Of a DNA stretch of 64,000 bases, positions 38,433-48,178 are shown piece after piece (position 1 is the first letter of the stretch; the number at the start of each line of letters is the position of its first letter). Origin of the DNA: Paenibacillus wynnii. GTDB lineage: Bacteria; Bacillota; Bacilli; Paenibacillales; Paenibacillaceae. The DNA lies in contig NZ_JQCR01000002.1 of NCBI RefSeq assembly GCF_000757885.1, positions 248,001 through 312,000 of the forward strand, in the 5' to 3' direction. The notes under the pieces are model-generated. The model had not been told where the DNA came from. It saw nothing but the letters and a program-made list of their open reading frames with translations, and did not search any database. Both the position numbers and the translations under genes were made by a program.

Positions 38433-40439
38433 TTATTGTTTCTCCAACAGGATTAAAAACCCCCAAGGCTCCAAGCTTAGCTTTTCACCCTTATTGACCT
38501 CACGTCCGCTCAAAAGTTCAGTTCCCTCCACATGTATATTCGTAAATGAAACCGCAGCATTCGAATAGTTGAAGTAATATCGCACGGTTTGCTGAGCTCG
38601 ATTCGTTCCTTTTTTGACGATAATCGGGAATGACAGTTCTTGATCGCTGCTCCATAATCCTGCCTCTTTCACAGTGGACTTCAGCACACTTCCCACCATA
38701 GCAGAGCTTGTCATACAACCGATATAGGTTGCTGTTCCTAGACCGTAACGGTTACGTGTAACCGCGGCATAATCACCATACGCCGGATGATCATAGCTAA
38801 GCAGCACCTCCGCAGTGGTCGAAGTAATCAACTCCATCCAGGTTTCAACATGGTTATCTTCAGCTCCGATGTCCGCATGCGCACTCTTCAAAGGCACTTC
38901 GTGCGGGCTAACGAACAGGCTGTACCCTATGCCGCAAGCCTCACTAATGATGCCCGGCTGCTCTACGGTACGGACTTTGACGACCTCGTCGGTGAAGCCG
39001 CTTTTGAAGGAATACACCACATGCCCGCCCTGCTTCACATAAGCATTCAACCGCTCTAAATCAGCGTCGGGAGCAGCATACAATGCCGGTACAACGATCA
39101 GACTATACTGATTTAACTCTTTATATGAGGGTTGAATAAAATCGCATTCGATGTTCATCCGGTACAATTCATCATACATCCAGCGAACAACATTATTGTA
39201 GGTCTTTCCGTCCGGCAGCTTGAACCATTCCATTGCCGTTAACGCCTCATTGCTGACCATAACAGCAACCTTATTATCTTTTCGCAGACCCGCCAGTTGA
39301 TTGCTTAATGCCTGAAAATCCCTGCCGATAGTCTTCGCCTCATTGTATACCGGGTTCGGCTTGAAGTCATGGCTGAGCAGTCCTTTCCAATACGTTTCAA
39401 ATGAATTATGAATGGAATGCCAGTGCCAGTAAGCTACCATATCCGCACCAGAGGCGAGATGGCTGAAGGCCTGAAGTCTTAATTGACCCGGATACGGTGT
39501 CCACTGGGGAAAAGCTTGTGCTTGTGTCTCAAGGACAAGGTAATTGCTCCGCTTCAGCGAGCGTGCCATATCTCCCCCGAATGAAATCTCTGTCCCCGTC
39601 AGTTCGTGCTGAGAAGGATGATAAATATCAACTCCGGCAATATCAAAGGGCTCAGCTGCTGCAAAATGATCCACAGACGGCTGTACGCCAAACGAATATC
39701 CGCGCCATTCAAAGTCAAAGTTCTGCGTCACAAATTGTCCCGGTTGTTTATACTCATTCACCAATGCTACCTGCCAAGCTAAAAAGTTTGTAACCAGCCC
39801 GCGTTGGAATCTGGCAAACTCTGCTCCAAGACTTCCGTTAATAGTACCCACTATAGAAGGGAAGTCCTCCCAGCTGTTGATCCGGTTGCTCCAGTAATCC
39901 AACCCGAACCGGGAGTTGATGATATCCAGCGAATCGTACTTTTCACGCATATATTTAACGAACTGCAGTTGAACATTATCCCCAGCCGTATCATAATGCT
40001 TCGTTTCGTTATCGGTCTGATAGCCAATGACTGCAGGATGCTTGCAGACTCGGCTGATCAGTTTACGAATGATTCGCTCCGCATGGAACAGATAGACTGG
40101 ATTCGTGATGTCCATGATTTGTCGGGCTCCATAACGTCCTGGACCCTTAGCTGTAACTGCTAGAACATCAGGATGTTCTTTCACCAGCCAAGTTGGAACT
40201 GCATACGTGGGAGTCCCTACGATAACCTCAATCCCAGCGGCATGCATGGCATCCAACACTCTATCTACCGAAGAGAAGTCGAACACACCATTTTGCGGTT
40301 CATGGGTACTCCATGTCGATTCGGCGATGCGGACCACATTAATGCCCGTCTCCTTCATCATTGCGATATCTTCATTCAGCCTCTCATAAGGCATATATTC
40401 ATCGTAATAGGCAACGCCGTACCGTAGTTTGGACATCAT
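38433..40439 (-). CDS. GH42 family beta-galactosidase
   Basis: 668 residues with no signal peptide. Catalytic acid Glu 145 in QTDNETKHYD, nucleophile Glu 304 in LVLETQAQAF; a trimerisation domain and small C-terminal beta domain follow as usual for GH42. It hydrolyses beta-galactosides (or, in some members, alpha-L-arabinopyranosides) in the cytoplasm. It is the last gene of an operon with an ABC importer. Confidence 0.93.
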   Translation of the reverse strand: MMSKLRYGVAYYDEYMPYERLNEDIAMMKETGINVVRIAESTWSTHEPQNGVFDFSSVDRVLDAMHAAGIEVIVGTPTYAVPTWLVKEHPDVLAVTAKGPGRYGARQIMDITNPVYLFHAERIIRKLISRVCKHPAVIGYQTDNETKHYDTAGDNVQLQFVKYMREKYDSLDIINSRFGLDYWSNRINSWEDFPSIVGTINGSLGAEFARFQRGLVTNFLAWQVALVNEYKQPGQFVTQNFDFEWRGYSFGVQPSVDHFAAAEPFDIAGVDIYHPSQHELTGTEISFGGDMARSLKRSNYLVLETQAQAFPQWTPYPGQLRLQAFSHLASGADMVAYWHWHSIHNSFETYWKGLLSHDFKPNPVYNEAKTIGRDFQALSNQLAGLRKDNKVAVMVSNEALTAMEWFKLPDGKTYNNVVRWMYDELYRMNIECDFIQPSYKELNQYSLIVVPALYAAPDADLERLNAYVKQGGHVVYSFKSGFTDEVVKVRTVEQPGIISEACGIGYSLFVSPHEVPLKSAHADIGAEDNHVETWMELITSTTAEVLLSYDHPAYGDYAAVTRNRYGLGTATYIGCMTSSAMVGSVLKSTVKEAGLWSSDQELSFPIIVKKGTNRAQQTVRYYFNYSNAAVSFTNIHVEGTELLSGREVNKGEKLSLEPWGFLILLEKQ

Positions 40440-40454
40440 TCATTTCCTTTCTGC

Positions 40455-41282
40455 TTAGCCTTTGATTGCTCCTTCGGCTATACCCTGCATGATAAATTTT
40501 TGGAAGAATGAATAGATCAGGATCACTGGAAGTGCAGTCAAGACCAATGCCGCCAGAATGAGCGACCACTCCTTGTTATACTCACCAAACAACGTATTCG
40601 TTGACAGAATCAACGTATATTTAGTCGAATCCGTAAGCATAAGAAGCGGCAGTAAAAAGTCATTCCAGATCCATAAAAAATCAAGAATAGCGATGGTTAC
40701 GGTAATCGGAAGCAGTAGCGGAAAAATAATACGGAAGAAAGTCTGAAACTCCCCGCAGCCGTCAATTCGCGCCGCTTCCTCCAATTCGCGAGGGATTGAT
40801 TTTACAAATCCATGATACAGGAAGATCGCCATATTTACGCCAAGACCGATATAGATAATGGCCAACCCATAAGTACTGCCGCTGACATGCAGGTTTTTTG
40901 CCATACGGGTTAACGGAATCATAATGGAATGAAAAGGCACAAGCATGGAAGCGATAAACAGGAAGAAAATCAGGCCGCTCAGCTTGCCGCCCGTCCGAGA
41001 CAGCTTGTAGCCGGCCAAGGCGGCGCAAAAGACGATACCGCCAATACCGATCAACGATACAATGACAGAGTTCAGCGTGCTATTTAATAGATTGATTTTA
41101 TCAAAAGCCTGGCTGTAATTCTCAAAATGCAGCTTTGTCGGAAATGCCATAAAAGAGGTGAACATTTCACCTTGAGTCTTCACAGAATTTATGATAGCCA
41201 AATAGATGGGGAAAAAGGAGATCACAGCGCCGACGCATAGAAACAAAGTAATAAATAGGGAGGATGATCTTCTCAATCTCAT
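40455..41282 (-). CDS. Carbohydrate ABC transporter permease (MalG type)
   Basis: 275 residues, six membrane segments, EAA loop EEAARIDGCGEFQTFFRIIFP. It pairs with the upstream MalF-type permease, overlapping its gene by four bases. It is followed by the GH42 gene after 15 bp. Confidence 0.93.
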   Translation of the reverse strand: MRLRRSSSLFITLFLCVGAVISFFPIYLAIINSVKTQGEMFTSFMAFPTKLHFENYSQAFDKINLLNSTLNSVIVSLIGIGGIVFCAALAGYKLSRTGGKLSGLIFFLFIASMLVPFHSIMIPLTRMAKNLHVSGSTYGLAIIYIGLGVNMAIFLYHGFVKSIPRELEEAARIDGCGEFQTFFRIIFPLLLPITVTIAILDFLWIWNDFLLPLLMLTDSTKYTLILSTNTLFGEYNKEWSLILAALVLTALPVILIYSFFQKFIMQGIAEGAIKG

Positions 41283-42163
41283 GCTTCCACCTCTTTTCTC
41301 TTCATCACACTGATTTGAATAAAGGTGAAGATTAAGATAATCACGAACAAAATGACCGATTTGGCACTGGCGTAACCGTACCGAAAGTTATTGGAGAACG
41401 CCTCTTCATAAATATTCATCGTGATAACCTGAGTGCTGCGTCCCGGTCCCCCGCCCGTAAGTCCGTAGACTACCTCAAATACTTTGAAAGCACCATTTAG
41501 TGTTAGGAAGAAGCAGATCGTTATGGCATGTGTAATCATCGGCATGGTCACACTGCGGAAGGATTGAAACGGAGTTGCACCGTCAATAACTGCTGCTTCC
41601 TTCAAGCTTTGCGGCACACCCTGCAGGGCTGCCAAATATATAATCATCATATAGCCGACACCATTCCACAGCGACACGATAATAATCGAATAAAAGGACA
41701 CCTGGGGGTCGCCGATCCACAACTGGTCTAGAAAAGTGAATGCCGTCTTCTCTGCGATTTGGGGCAGTACCTGTGAGAATACGAACGTCCACATAAACGC
41801 ACTGATAATGGTACTGATCATATTCGGCATAAAGAAGATGGTGCGGAAAAAACCTTTGGTTCTTACTTTGGATTCAATAAATACTGCTAGCACAAGGGCA
41901 AATACATTTTGCAAAACTACCATGAACAATACATATTTAAGCGTAAACAGTAATGAGTTCACGAAATCAGTATCTTCACGCAGGGCTTCTATGAAATTGC
42001 CAAGTGCGATAAAAGAGTAGTCTTTATTAAGTCCATTCCAGTCCGTAAAGCTATAAAACATACCACCAATGGTGGGGATTAGCAGAAATAAGGTATAAAA
42101 AATAAATGCGGGCGCAACGAAAGCAAGCAGTGAAATATACTTTTTGTAGCTAGTGACCGGCAC
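41279..42163 (-). CDS. Carbohydrate ABC transporter permease (MalF type)
   Basis: 294 residues, six membrane segments, EAA loop KEAAVIDGATPFQSFRSVTMP. A hairpin lies between this gene and the binding-protein gene upstream. Confidence 0.93.
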   Translation of the reverse strand: MPVTSYKKYISLLAFVAPAFIFYTLFLLIPTIGGMFYSFTDWNGLNKDYSFIALGNFIEALREDTDFVNSLLFTLKYVLFMVVLQNVFALVLAVFIESKVRTKGFFRTIFFMPNMISTIISAFMWTFVFSQVLPQIAEKTAFTFLDQLWIGDPQVSFYSIIIVSLWNGVGYMMIIYLAALQGVPQSLKEAAVIDGATPFQSFRSVTMPMITHAITICFFLTLNGAFKVFEVVYGLTGGGPGRSTQVITMNIYEEAFSNNFRYGYASAKSVILFVIILIFTFIQISVMKRKEVEA

Positions 42164-42198
42164 AGTATCCGCCCCTCTCCTATATGTGTATAAAGCAA

Positions 42199-42242
42199 CC
42201 GGGATGGAGGAAGAAGGTTATCCCTCTCATCTTCCATCCCGG
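42199..42242 (-). promoter_or_regulatory. Hairpin between binding-protein and permease genes (second operon)
   Basis: A perfect ten-pair outer stem CCGGGATGGA with TCCATCCCGG, no T run after it on the operon strand. Same position and design as the hairpin at 12573. Confidence 0.6.
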
Positions 42243-42267
42243 ATCTTTGTTTCAGCTTTCTGGTTGC

Positions 42268-43578
42268 TTATTTATTCACTTTGTTATAAGATTTCCAAAC
42301 TTTATCCAGTGCCTTCAGCACGTCATCCTGTGACATTTGTCCGGCATAATAAGCCTGCAGTCCTTTGCCTACCTCATCCTTGACGGATGGCGGAATGGCA
42401 GGGTCTTGAACAGATTTACCTTCCTTCACATAAACCAAAGCGTCATCAACCCAAGGGTAGCTCTCGTAGGTATGAATCGTTGATACTGGATTGAATTTCA
42501 GGGCCTGGAAAAAGGCATTAGTGGCTTGATCATCCAATACATAGTTCACGAAGTCGAGTGCTACCTCCTTATTCTTGCTGGTTGATGATACCGCCAGGGA
42601 GGTAGAAGCACTCATATTGATTACGGTTGCCTTCGGATCATCGTTAACAGGTAGAGGTGCAACGCCAAAATCCATATCCGGATTAGATTTCAAAATCGTC
42701 TCGGCATACCATGGGCCTTGAAGCCACATCGCCCCTTTGCCTGCTGCAAAAGCTGCGGCGCCGTCATCACCGCCAACCTCAGTTGCTTTGGTTGTGCCGT
42801 TCGCATTAATGAGATCGAATATATCGAAGATTGCCGATTTCATTTCCATAAAAGAGCCTTCATCCTTGTTCATCTTGCTCACGAAGTCAGGATCCTTGGA
42901 CTTCACCATTGCGCCAATTGTTAATGGAATAACAAGCTGAGGAATCCATGATTCTTTATAGGAAAGTACAAAAGGTGTAATATTGTTTGCTTTCATTTTT
43001 TCTACAACGGCTTTCATTTCTGTCAGGGTCGTTGGTGGTGTCAGGCCGAGATCAGTGAATATTTTCTTGTTGTAAAGATAGCCCCATGACAAGGTTTCCA
43101 TTGGAAGTGCTACTATCTTACCGTCCGCCGTGGTAACGGAAGGCCTCACACTGTCCAACAGTTTGCCTACGAAAGGCTGATCCGATAAGTCCTCTAGATA
43201 TCCGGCTTTATAGTAGGATGGAATTTCGTTAACGGCATGTATGGCAAAAATATCAGGTGCATCATTGGAGGCTAAACGTGTCTTTAGGATTTGCGAGGCG
43301 TTATCTGCTGTCGGCATTTCTAACTGGACAGACACATCAATATTTTTATCCGCTTTTTCCTTCGCCACAAAGTCCGCAATGTATTTGTCAAAATGTTCTT
43401 TGAAGCGAGGCATAGCAATGAACATTTTGAGGGTTACACTTTTAGCCTCTGGGCTAACTGTGTTGTTTCCTGTTGTAGAGTTCGCATTACCTGCATTGCC
43501 TCCGTTATTACCACCGCAACCTGCCAGAAGTGTAGCTGCGAGAAGGCTGCAAAGTACCCCTTTTGTCGTCCTTTTCAT
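42268..43578 (-). CDS. Extracellular sugar-binding lipoprotein of ABC importer
   Basis: 436 residues. Lipobox LLAGCGG, then an Asn/Gly-rich linker and a family-1 solute-binding domain. First gene of the operon binding protein - MalF - MalG - GH42. The promoter has a GTCCAA direct repeat and a cre site, so it is probably activated by the adjacent YesN-type regulator and repressed by CcpA. Galacto-oligosaccharides are a plausible ligand because of the GH42 gene. Confidence 0.93.
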   Translation of the reverse strand: MKRTTKGVLCSLLAATLLAGCGGNNGGNAGNANSTTGNNTVSPEAKSVTLKMFIAMPRFKEHFDKYIADFVAKEKADKNIDVSVQLEMPTADNASQILKTRLASNDAPDIFAIHAVNEIPSYYKAGYLEDLSDQPFVGKLLDSVRPSVTTADGKIVALPMETLSWGYLYNKKIFTDLGLTPPTTLTEMKAVVEKMKANNITPFVLSYKESWIPQLVIPLTIGAMVKSKDPDFVSKMNKDEGSFMEMKSAIFDIFDLINANGTTKATEVGGDDGAAAFAAGKGAMWLQGPWYAETILKSNPDMDFGVAPLPVNDDPKATVINMSASTSLAVSSTSKNKEVALDFVNYVLDDQATNAFFQALKFNPVSTIHTYESYPWVDDALVYVKEGKSVQDPAIPPSVKDEVGKGLQAYYAGQMSQDDVLKALDKVWKSYNKVNK

Positions 43579-43606
43579 ATCGTAAGACCTCCCAATGTCT
43601 GTGTTT

Positions 43607-43620
43607 TGTTTACGCTTTCA
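43607..43620 (-). promoter_or_regulatory. cre site in the ABC/GH42 promoter
   Basis: TGAAAGCGTAAACA on the minus strand matches the CcpA consensus TGNNANCGNNNNCA fully. It begins at the last base of the -10 box, where CcpA would block initiation. Confidence 0.75.
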
Positions 43621-43676
43621 TTGTATCTTTTTTATGAAAGCGTTTAATTGGACGGAACTCCCCTCCTGAATTGGAC
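43620..43676 (-). promoter_or_regulatory. Promoter and direct-repeat operator of the ABC/GH42 operon
   Basis: On the minus strand: GTCCAA (43671-43676), 17 bp, GTCCAA (43648-43653) directly joined to -35 TTAAAC (43642-43647), a 16-bp spacer, -10 TACAAT (43620-43625). The poor -35 with an abutting repeat is the layout of an activator-dependent AraC-type promoter. Confidence 0.6.
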
Positions 43677-43680
43677 ATTT

Positions 43681-44742
43681 TTAAACCTGCCCCTGTTTTC
43701 TCATTTCACCGGGTGCAATCCCATAATGCTTTTTAAAAACTCTATAGAAATAGCCTATATCCTCATATCCGATAATCTCTGCCACCGTCTTAATTGGAAT
43801 ACTCTCATCTGCCAGCCAGGCTTTCGCCTTTTCCATCCGCAGGTTCAAAATATAATCCGTAACGTTGAGGCCATACTCCAGCTTAAAAACCTTACTCAAA
43901 TATTCTTTGCTCACAAAAAAAGCTCTAGCCATAGCATCCAAAGTTACGGCCTCCGCGAAATGATGATCTATATACTGCCTAACCTCTTCAAGATTCAGCT
44001 TGTTTTTGAACTTACGCTGCCCAATAAGATGCTCAAGGTTCTCAGCGTAATGTTGAAGCAGGAAAGACGTTGTATTCTCACAAGAAGACAAAACCTCAGG
44101 ATGTATCTCGACCTGGAGGGTGTCGGCTTCTATTGCATTTGCCTTCATTAACTCTTTAAGGAGCAGCAGCATTTCTTGGGCTACCTGCCAAAGCAAGCCC
44201 GGCTTCCCTATACCGCTTTTTTCCAATCCAAATCCCATCCCCTGTAGAACAGTAGTTACACCCTCTACATTTAATTCATTGAAGTGAACCCGCAGCAGCT
44301 GCTTGTAGGAAGATAAGGAAATGGATACATCCAAATCAAGCGCCAATGTACCCTGTTCCCTAGAGGAAATCTCAAGTTCTTGTTTACATCTAAGCAGTAC
44401 GGCGTTCAGTTCCTTCGGATCGATAGGCTTCAACAAATAATCTATTGCCCTAAATCTCATTGCATTCTGAGCATATTTAAAGTCGTCGTAACCGCTCACC
44501 ACAACAATCTTAACTTTAGGAAAATAGTCATACAGACTATTCATCAGCCTCACCCCGTCCACACCAGGCATACGCATATCTGTAATGACTATTTGCGGGG
44601 ATATTTGTTCCATAAGACGAAGGGCTTCTATTCCATCCTCCGCTTCTCCAGCAATCTCCATGCCTAGTTTATCCCAGGAACCGAACGTTCTCACAATGTC
44701 ACGATTCCAGCTTTCATCATCCACTAATAGCACTTTAATCAT
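43681..44742 (-). CDS. YesN-type response regulator (AraC DNA-binding domain)
   Basis: 353 residues. Receiver domain with VLLVDDE, acceptor Asp 55 in VITDMRMPG and Lys in YLLKPID. C-terminal AraC domain (about 250-350) with two helix-turn-helix units (DAMARAFFVSKEYLSKVFK and KTVAEIIGYEDIGYFYRVFK). It overlaps the kinase gene by eight bases. It probably activates the ABC/GH42 operon immediately downstream and the GH30 gene upstream, which share a promoter design. Confidence 0.95.
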   Translation of the reverse strand: MIKVLLVDDESWNRDIVRTFGSWDKLGMEIAGEAEDGIEALRLMEQISPQIVITDMRMPGVDGVRLMNSLYDYFPKVKIVVVSGYDDFKYAQNAMRFRAIDYLLKPIDPKELNAVLLRCKQELEISSREQGTLALDLDVSISLSSYKQLLRVHFNELNVEGVTTVLQGMGFGLEKSGIGKPGLLWQVAQEMLLLLKELMKANAIEADTLQVEIHPEVLSSCENTTSFLLQHYAENLEHLIGQRKFKNKLNLEEVRQYIDHHFAEAVTLDAMARAFFVSKEYLSKVFKLEYGLNVTDYILNLRMEKAKAWLADESIPIKTVAEIIGYEDIGYFYRVFKKHYGIAPGEMRKQGQV

Positions 44743-46516
44743 CGGATTGACTCTCCCCTTTCAGCGGAATGGTTGCTATAACGGTTGTTCCCAGTCCTGG
44801 TTGGCTTTGTATACTAATTCCATAAGTATTGCCAAAATGCATGTGAATCCGTGAGGCCACATTATGCAGCCCGATCCGATCTCCAATTACAGTTAATCCC
44901 CCGGATTGGGAACCGAGCTGCCCGCGAATTTCTGCCAGCTTACTCTCTTCTATCCCGATTCCATTGTCACGAATGCAAATGATCACATCGTTATCCTCGC
45001 GCGTAACAGTAACCTCTAGCTCCCATGGCCCTGATTTCAGCTCCAGGCCGTGAAAAAAAGCATTTTCGACAATGGGCTGAAGAGTAAGCTTTGGAATCAA
45101 ACTTTTCAGTGCTTCCTCGTCTATCTGAGTTGTATAGGTAAGGCGAGAGGCGAAGCGCTGATTTTGAATTTGCATGTAATTATTCAGATGGACCAACTCC
45201 GCCCGTAGCGGCGCCAAATCATCCGGCTCACGAATAATGTAGCGGAACATATCGCTAAGTGATCGTATAACCTCATAGCTTTCCGACGGATTGCTCTTAA
45301 ACAGCATGCTTCCGATCATTTGCAGCGTGTTTTGGAGAAAATGGGGGTTAATCTGCGCTTGCAGCGCTTTAAGCTCGGCACTCTTTTTCTCTAAGCTAAT
45401 TATATATTCAGTCTTGATATGTTCTCTGATACGATGGGACATCTGATATAGCTTTGTCTCCAGAAATCCGATTTCATCCACACGGGTACTGAGCTGGACT
45501 TCCCTATCCTTCATGAGTCCAAACCCTTGAATAGAACGGGCGAGGCTAACGATAGGTGTTGCCAGCCTCAAGGCCATAATAATAGCCATAAGAATGGCTA
45601 CAAGGACGGAAACAGCACCTACAATCAAGCCGAATTTCATAGTAGATAGCGCACTCTGATTGATAAAACTATTCGGAATCACTGTAATCAGCTTCAAGCC
45701 TACCGGATCGATGGTGTTGTAAAACACATACTCGTGCTGGCCTCGGAAATATCCCTGTTCTTCGCTGGTGCCGGCAACCCGGGTAAGTGTCTCTTTCGAG
45801 GGGGGTTCTCCCCATGGCTGATAGAGTATTTCTCCATTTGGCCCAGCAATAAATACCGTATGTTCATTCCCTCGACCCAGCAGGTTTAGAGTCTGATCTA
45901 ATACACCCCAGCGAATTTCCAAAGAAATGCCGCCAAGCTTCTCCTGATTCTCAAAACGGTTGATGCTGCGTATGAGTTGGAACTTGCTATCGTCGCTGCC
46001 GTCCGAACGAATTACGAAATCTTTATTTTGCTCGAATAGCATCTTATAGAGGGCCGGAAGTTCGGAAGGTGATTCAATATCACTTTGCGAAGCATTAATC
46101 GTAAACAGCTTGTTCGACTCCTTTAAATAGAGCTCAACACCAATCACATGATTACCCGCCGAATAAAAGAGGTTCATCAGGGTATCGATAATGTTTTTCT
46201 GCGCGGCGAACTGATTGGACAGGCTCGCTTCATCGGCATAGGCAAGATAGTCGCTTAAATGGGGACTTATCAGAACGGTGTATATCAGATTATTAAGTTG
46301 GGAGAACTGTTCACTCAGATAAATGCCTGTCCATTTCATATTAGAGAGATTGGTGCTTATGACCTCTGATTCCATAGATCTCCGATTATTCTCGGCGGCC
46401 AGGGCCGTAATGGTCACAATCGGAACGACAGCCAATAGGATCATAGATAAAATGAGTTTGTTTCGCATACTGCGCCGGAAGGGTTCTGTGAGCTTTACCA
46501 TCCATCTTGATACCAT
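44735..46516 (-). CDS. YesM-type sensor histidine kinase
   Basis: 593 residues. Membrane segments near 19-40 and 295-317, an extracellular sensor between, a HAMP linker, then the kinase domain with His 392 in INPHFLQNTLQ, and an ATPase domain with VENAFFHG and RDNGIGIEE. It partners with the response regulator that overlaps its 3' end. The adjacent importer and hydrolases suggest it senses a plant-type oligosaccharide. Confidence 0.94.
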   Translation of the reverse strand: MVSRWMVKLTEPFRRSMRNKLILSMILLAVVPIVTITALAAENNRRSMESEVISTNLSNMKWTGIYLSEQFSQLNNLIYTVLISPHLSDYLAYADEASLSNQFAAQKNIIDTLMNLFYSAGNHVIGVELYLKESNKLFTINASQSDIESPSELPALYKMLFEQNKDFVIRSDGSDDSKFQLIRSINRFENQEKLGGISLEIRWGVLDQTLNLLGRGNEHTVFIAGPNGEILYQPWGEPPSKETLTRVAGTSEEQGYFRGQHEYVFYNTIDPVGLKLITVIPNSFINQSALSTMKFGLIVGAVSVLVAILMAIIMALRLATPIVSLARSIQGFGLMKDREVQLSTRVDEIGFLETKLYQMSHRIREHIKTEYIISLEKKSAELKALQAQINPHFLQNTLQMIGSMLFKSNPSESYEVIRSLSDMFRYIIREPDDLAPLRAELVHLNNYMQIQNQRFASRLTYTTQIDEEALKSLIPKLTLQPIVENAFFHGLELKSGPWELEVTVTREDNDVIICIRDNGIGIEESKLAEIRGQLGSQSGGLTVIGDRIGLHNVASRIHMHFGNTYGISIQSQPGLGTTVIATIPLKGESQSDD

Positions 46517-46578
46517 AGCTGTTCCCCCTTGCTTCGACTTGCTGTAGTGTATCCAAAGTTTAACTGGATTAAGAGTAG

Positions 46579-46615
46579 CAAAAAACTAACGTCTCTGGAA
46601 TCAGACGTTAGCTTT
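46579..46615 (-). terminator. Rho-independent terminator of the GH30 gene
   Basis: CTAACGTCT and AGACGTTAG form the stem, followed on the minus strand by six T. The two-component genes downstream must have their own promoter. Confidence 0.85.
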
Positions 46616-46632
46616 TAGATTATGCCATAGGT

Positions 46633-48033
46633 TTATGAATGCAAAACCATTGTATGAAAGGAGTTCGGTTCCAGCTCAAGGGAATACACGGATGAACCAC
46701 TATTCAAATTCAGCACTCGCTGCTCATTAAAGGGATTGGCAATTACTAGTGTCACGGTGCCATCGGCTGCCTTAAAAGCAACGGCGTTGCCGCTCCATGG
46801 CCCTTTAAGTCCCACTCTGACCGAGCCTGGTGCTGTAAAGTGGGAGAAGTGCTTCATTACATAATACTCTGGATTATGAACGACTTTTTGTTGCTCAGGA
46901 TATACCGTCAGCATGGAGTTTTGCTCCCACCCCCAGGTGCTGCGTCCCTTTGGCTCCAGAAGCATATTCCAGTAAATATAAGCATTTACACCATTCATGA
47001 AATAATGCTGGTACAGGTTAAATACATATTTGGCATAGAACCAAGTATTCTCACCATCTCCGCATTCATTCTCCGTCTGCATATAACGCAGCTCTGGATA
47101 ACTCTGTACCGTACGCTGAATAGCATACTTACCCGCCCATTGGTAGCCTACACCTTTCACGTATTTATACGCCTCGGGATCACTCAGCACTACGGATGCG
47201 TAAGCATCGAAGTCTGTAGCTTTCTTCTTCAGCCATTCATCCCACGCCTCCGGCGCATTGATTGTTCCCAGCCAGATTTCCGTATCCAACCCGTGGCGAT
47301 CGAACGCCGGACCCAAGTAGTCTCGTATAAAAATCCGCAGTTGTTCTCCGGTCCACACGCAGGAAGGAAACTTCTGATCGGCAACCACTTCGTTCTGCAC
47401 ATGAACCTGATGAATGGTAATTCCCTCTGCACGGTACGCTTCTACGAACTTAACAAAATACAAGGCGTAAGCTTCCAGAATCTCCGGTTCCCACCGAAGA
47501 GTTCCGTAATTATAGGACTTTGGAAACTTCATCCAGGTCGGAGGGCTCCAAGGTGAAGCGAATAGCTTCAGCTCCGGGTTCAACGCCAGTGCTTCTTTTA
47601 TATATGGAATCAGCATTTGCCGATCTCGTTCAATCGAGAAATGCTCCATGGCGTAGTCGCCGTCATTCTCGTTCAGACTGTACCATTCCAAGGCATAATC
47701 ACTAGCGCCAATCGGAAGCCGGCAAATGCTGAAGCGCTGCTCCCCTTCGGGATGAAAGAGCGAGTGCATCACTTCCGCACGTTCTTGATCCGGCAACTTG
47801 CAAAGTGCCACAAAACCCAGCTCATTGAAGCAGCCTCCGAAGCCTTCCAAAGTCTGAAAAGTCTCTGCGGTGATGGTTAAGTTAGGGGCTGGGGATGCTT
47901 CTGCTAGTGCTAGTGCTGGTGCTACTGCTTCTACTGGTGTTGCTCCCCTACTCGCCACCTTGTGTTTGTTCTCTTTCTCTGCCCATGGCAAAAGCTCTGT
48001 GCTGGTAAACCATTGTAAATCCTTCTTATACAT
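46633..48033 (-). CDS. GH30 family glycosidase
   Basis: 466 residues, no signal peptide. The entry motif TLEGFGGCFNELG is typical of GH30; acid/base Glu 215 is in HVQNEVVADQ, nucleophile Glu 321 in MQTENECGDGE. The family includes beta-1,6-glucanases, beta-xylosidases and beta-glucosylceramidases, so substrate is open. A low-complexity Ala/Pro segment about residues 31-50 comes from a short GCACTA-like DNA repeat. GGAGGT precedes the ATG. The promoter mirrors that of the ABC/GH42 operon. Confidence 0.9.
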   Translation of the reverse strand: MYKKDLQWFTSTELLPWAEKENKHKVASRGATPVEAVAPALALAEASPAPNLTITAETFQTLEGFGGCFNELGFVALCKLPDQERAEVMHSLFHPEGEQRFSICRLPIGASDYALEWYSLNENDGDYAMEHFSIERDRQMLIPYIKEALALNPELKLFASPWSPPTWMKFPKSYNYGTLRWEPEILEAYALYFVKFVEAYRAEGITIHQVHVQNEVVADQKFPSCVWTGEQLRIFIRDYLGPAFDRHGLDTEIWLGTINAPEAWDEWLKKKATDFDAYASVVLSDPEAYKYVKGVGYQWAGKYAIQRTVQSYPELRYMQTENECGDGENTWFYAKYVFNLYQHYFMNGVNAYIYWNMLLEPKGRSTWGWEQNSMLTVYPEQQKVVHNPEYYVMKHFSHFTAPGSVRVGLKGPWSGNAVAFKAADGTVTLVIANPFNEQRVLNLNSGSSVYSLELEPNSFHTMVLHS

Positions 48034-48164
48034 AATTGTGACCTCCGTATAGTAGACAATTAGTAAATTAAATCTAATCGTATGGCTTTTCTGACAAACA
48101 TATATAGATCAACTAGTGTATGAAATCTGCCACTTATATCAAAACAACACCCTCACACCAATCT

Positions 48165-48178
48165 TGTTTTCGCTTTCA
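48165..48178 (-). promoter_or_regulatory. cre site in the GH30 promoter
   Basis: TGAAAGCGAAAACA on the minus strand matches the CcpA consensus fully and starts at the end of the -10 box. Confidence 0.75.
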
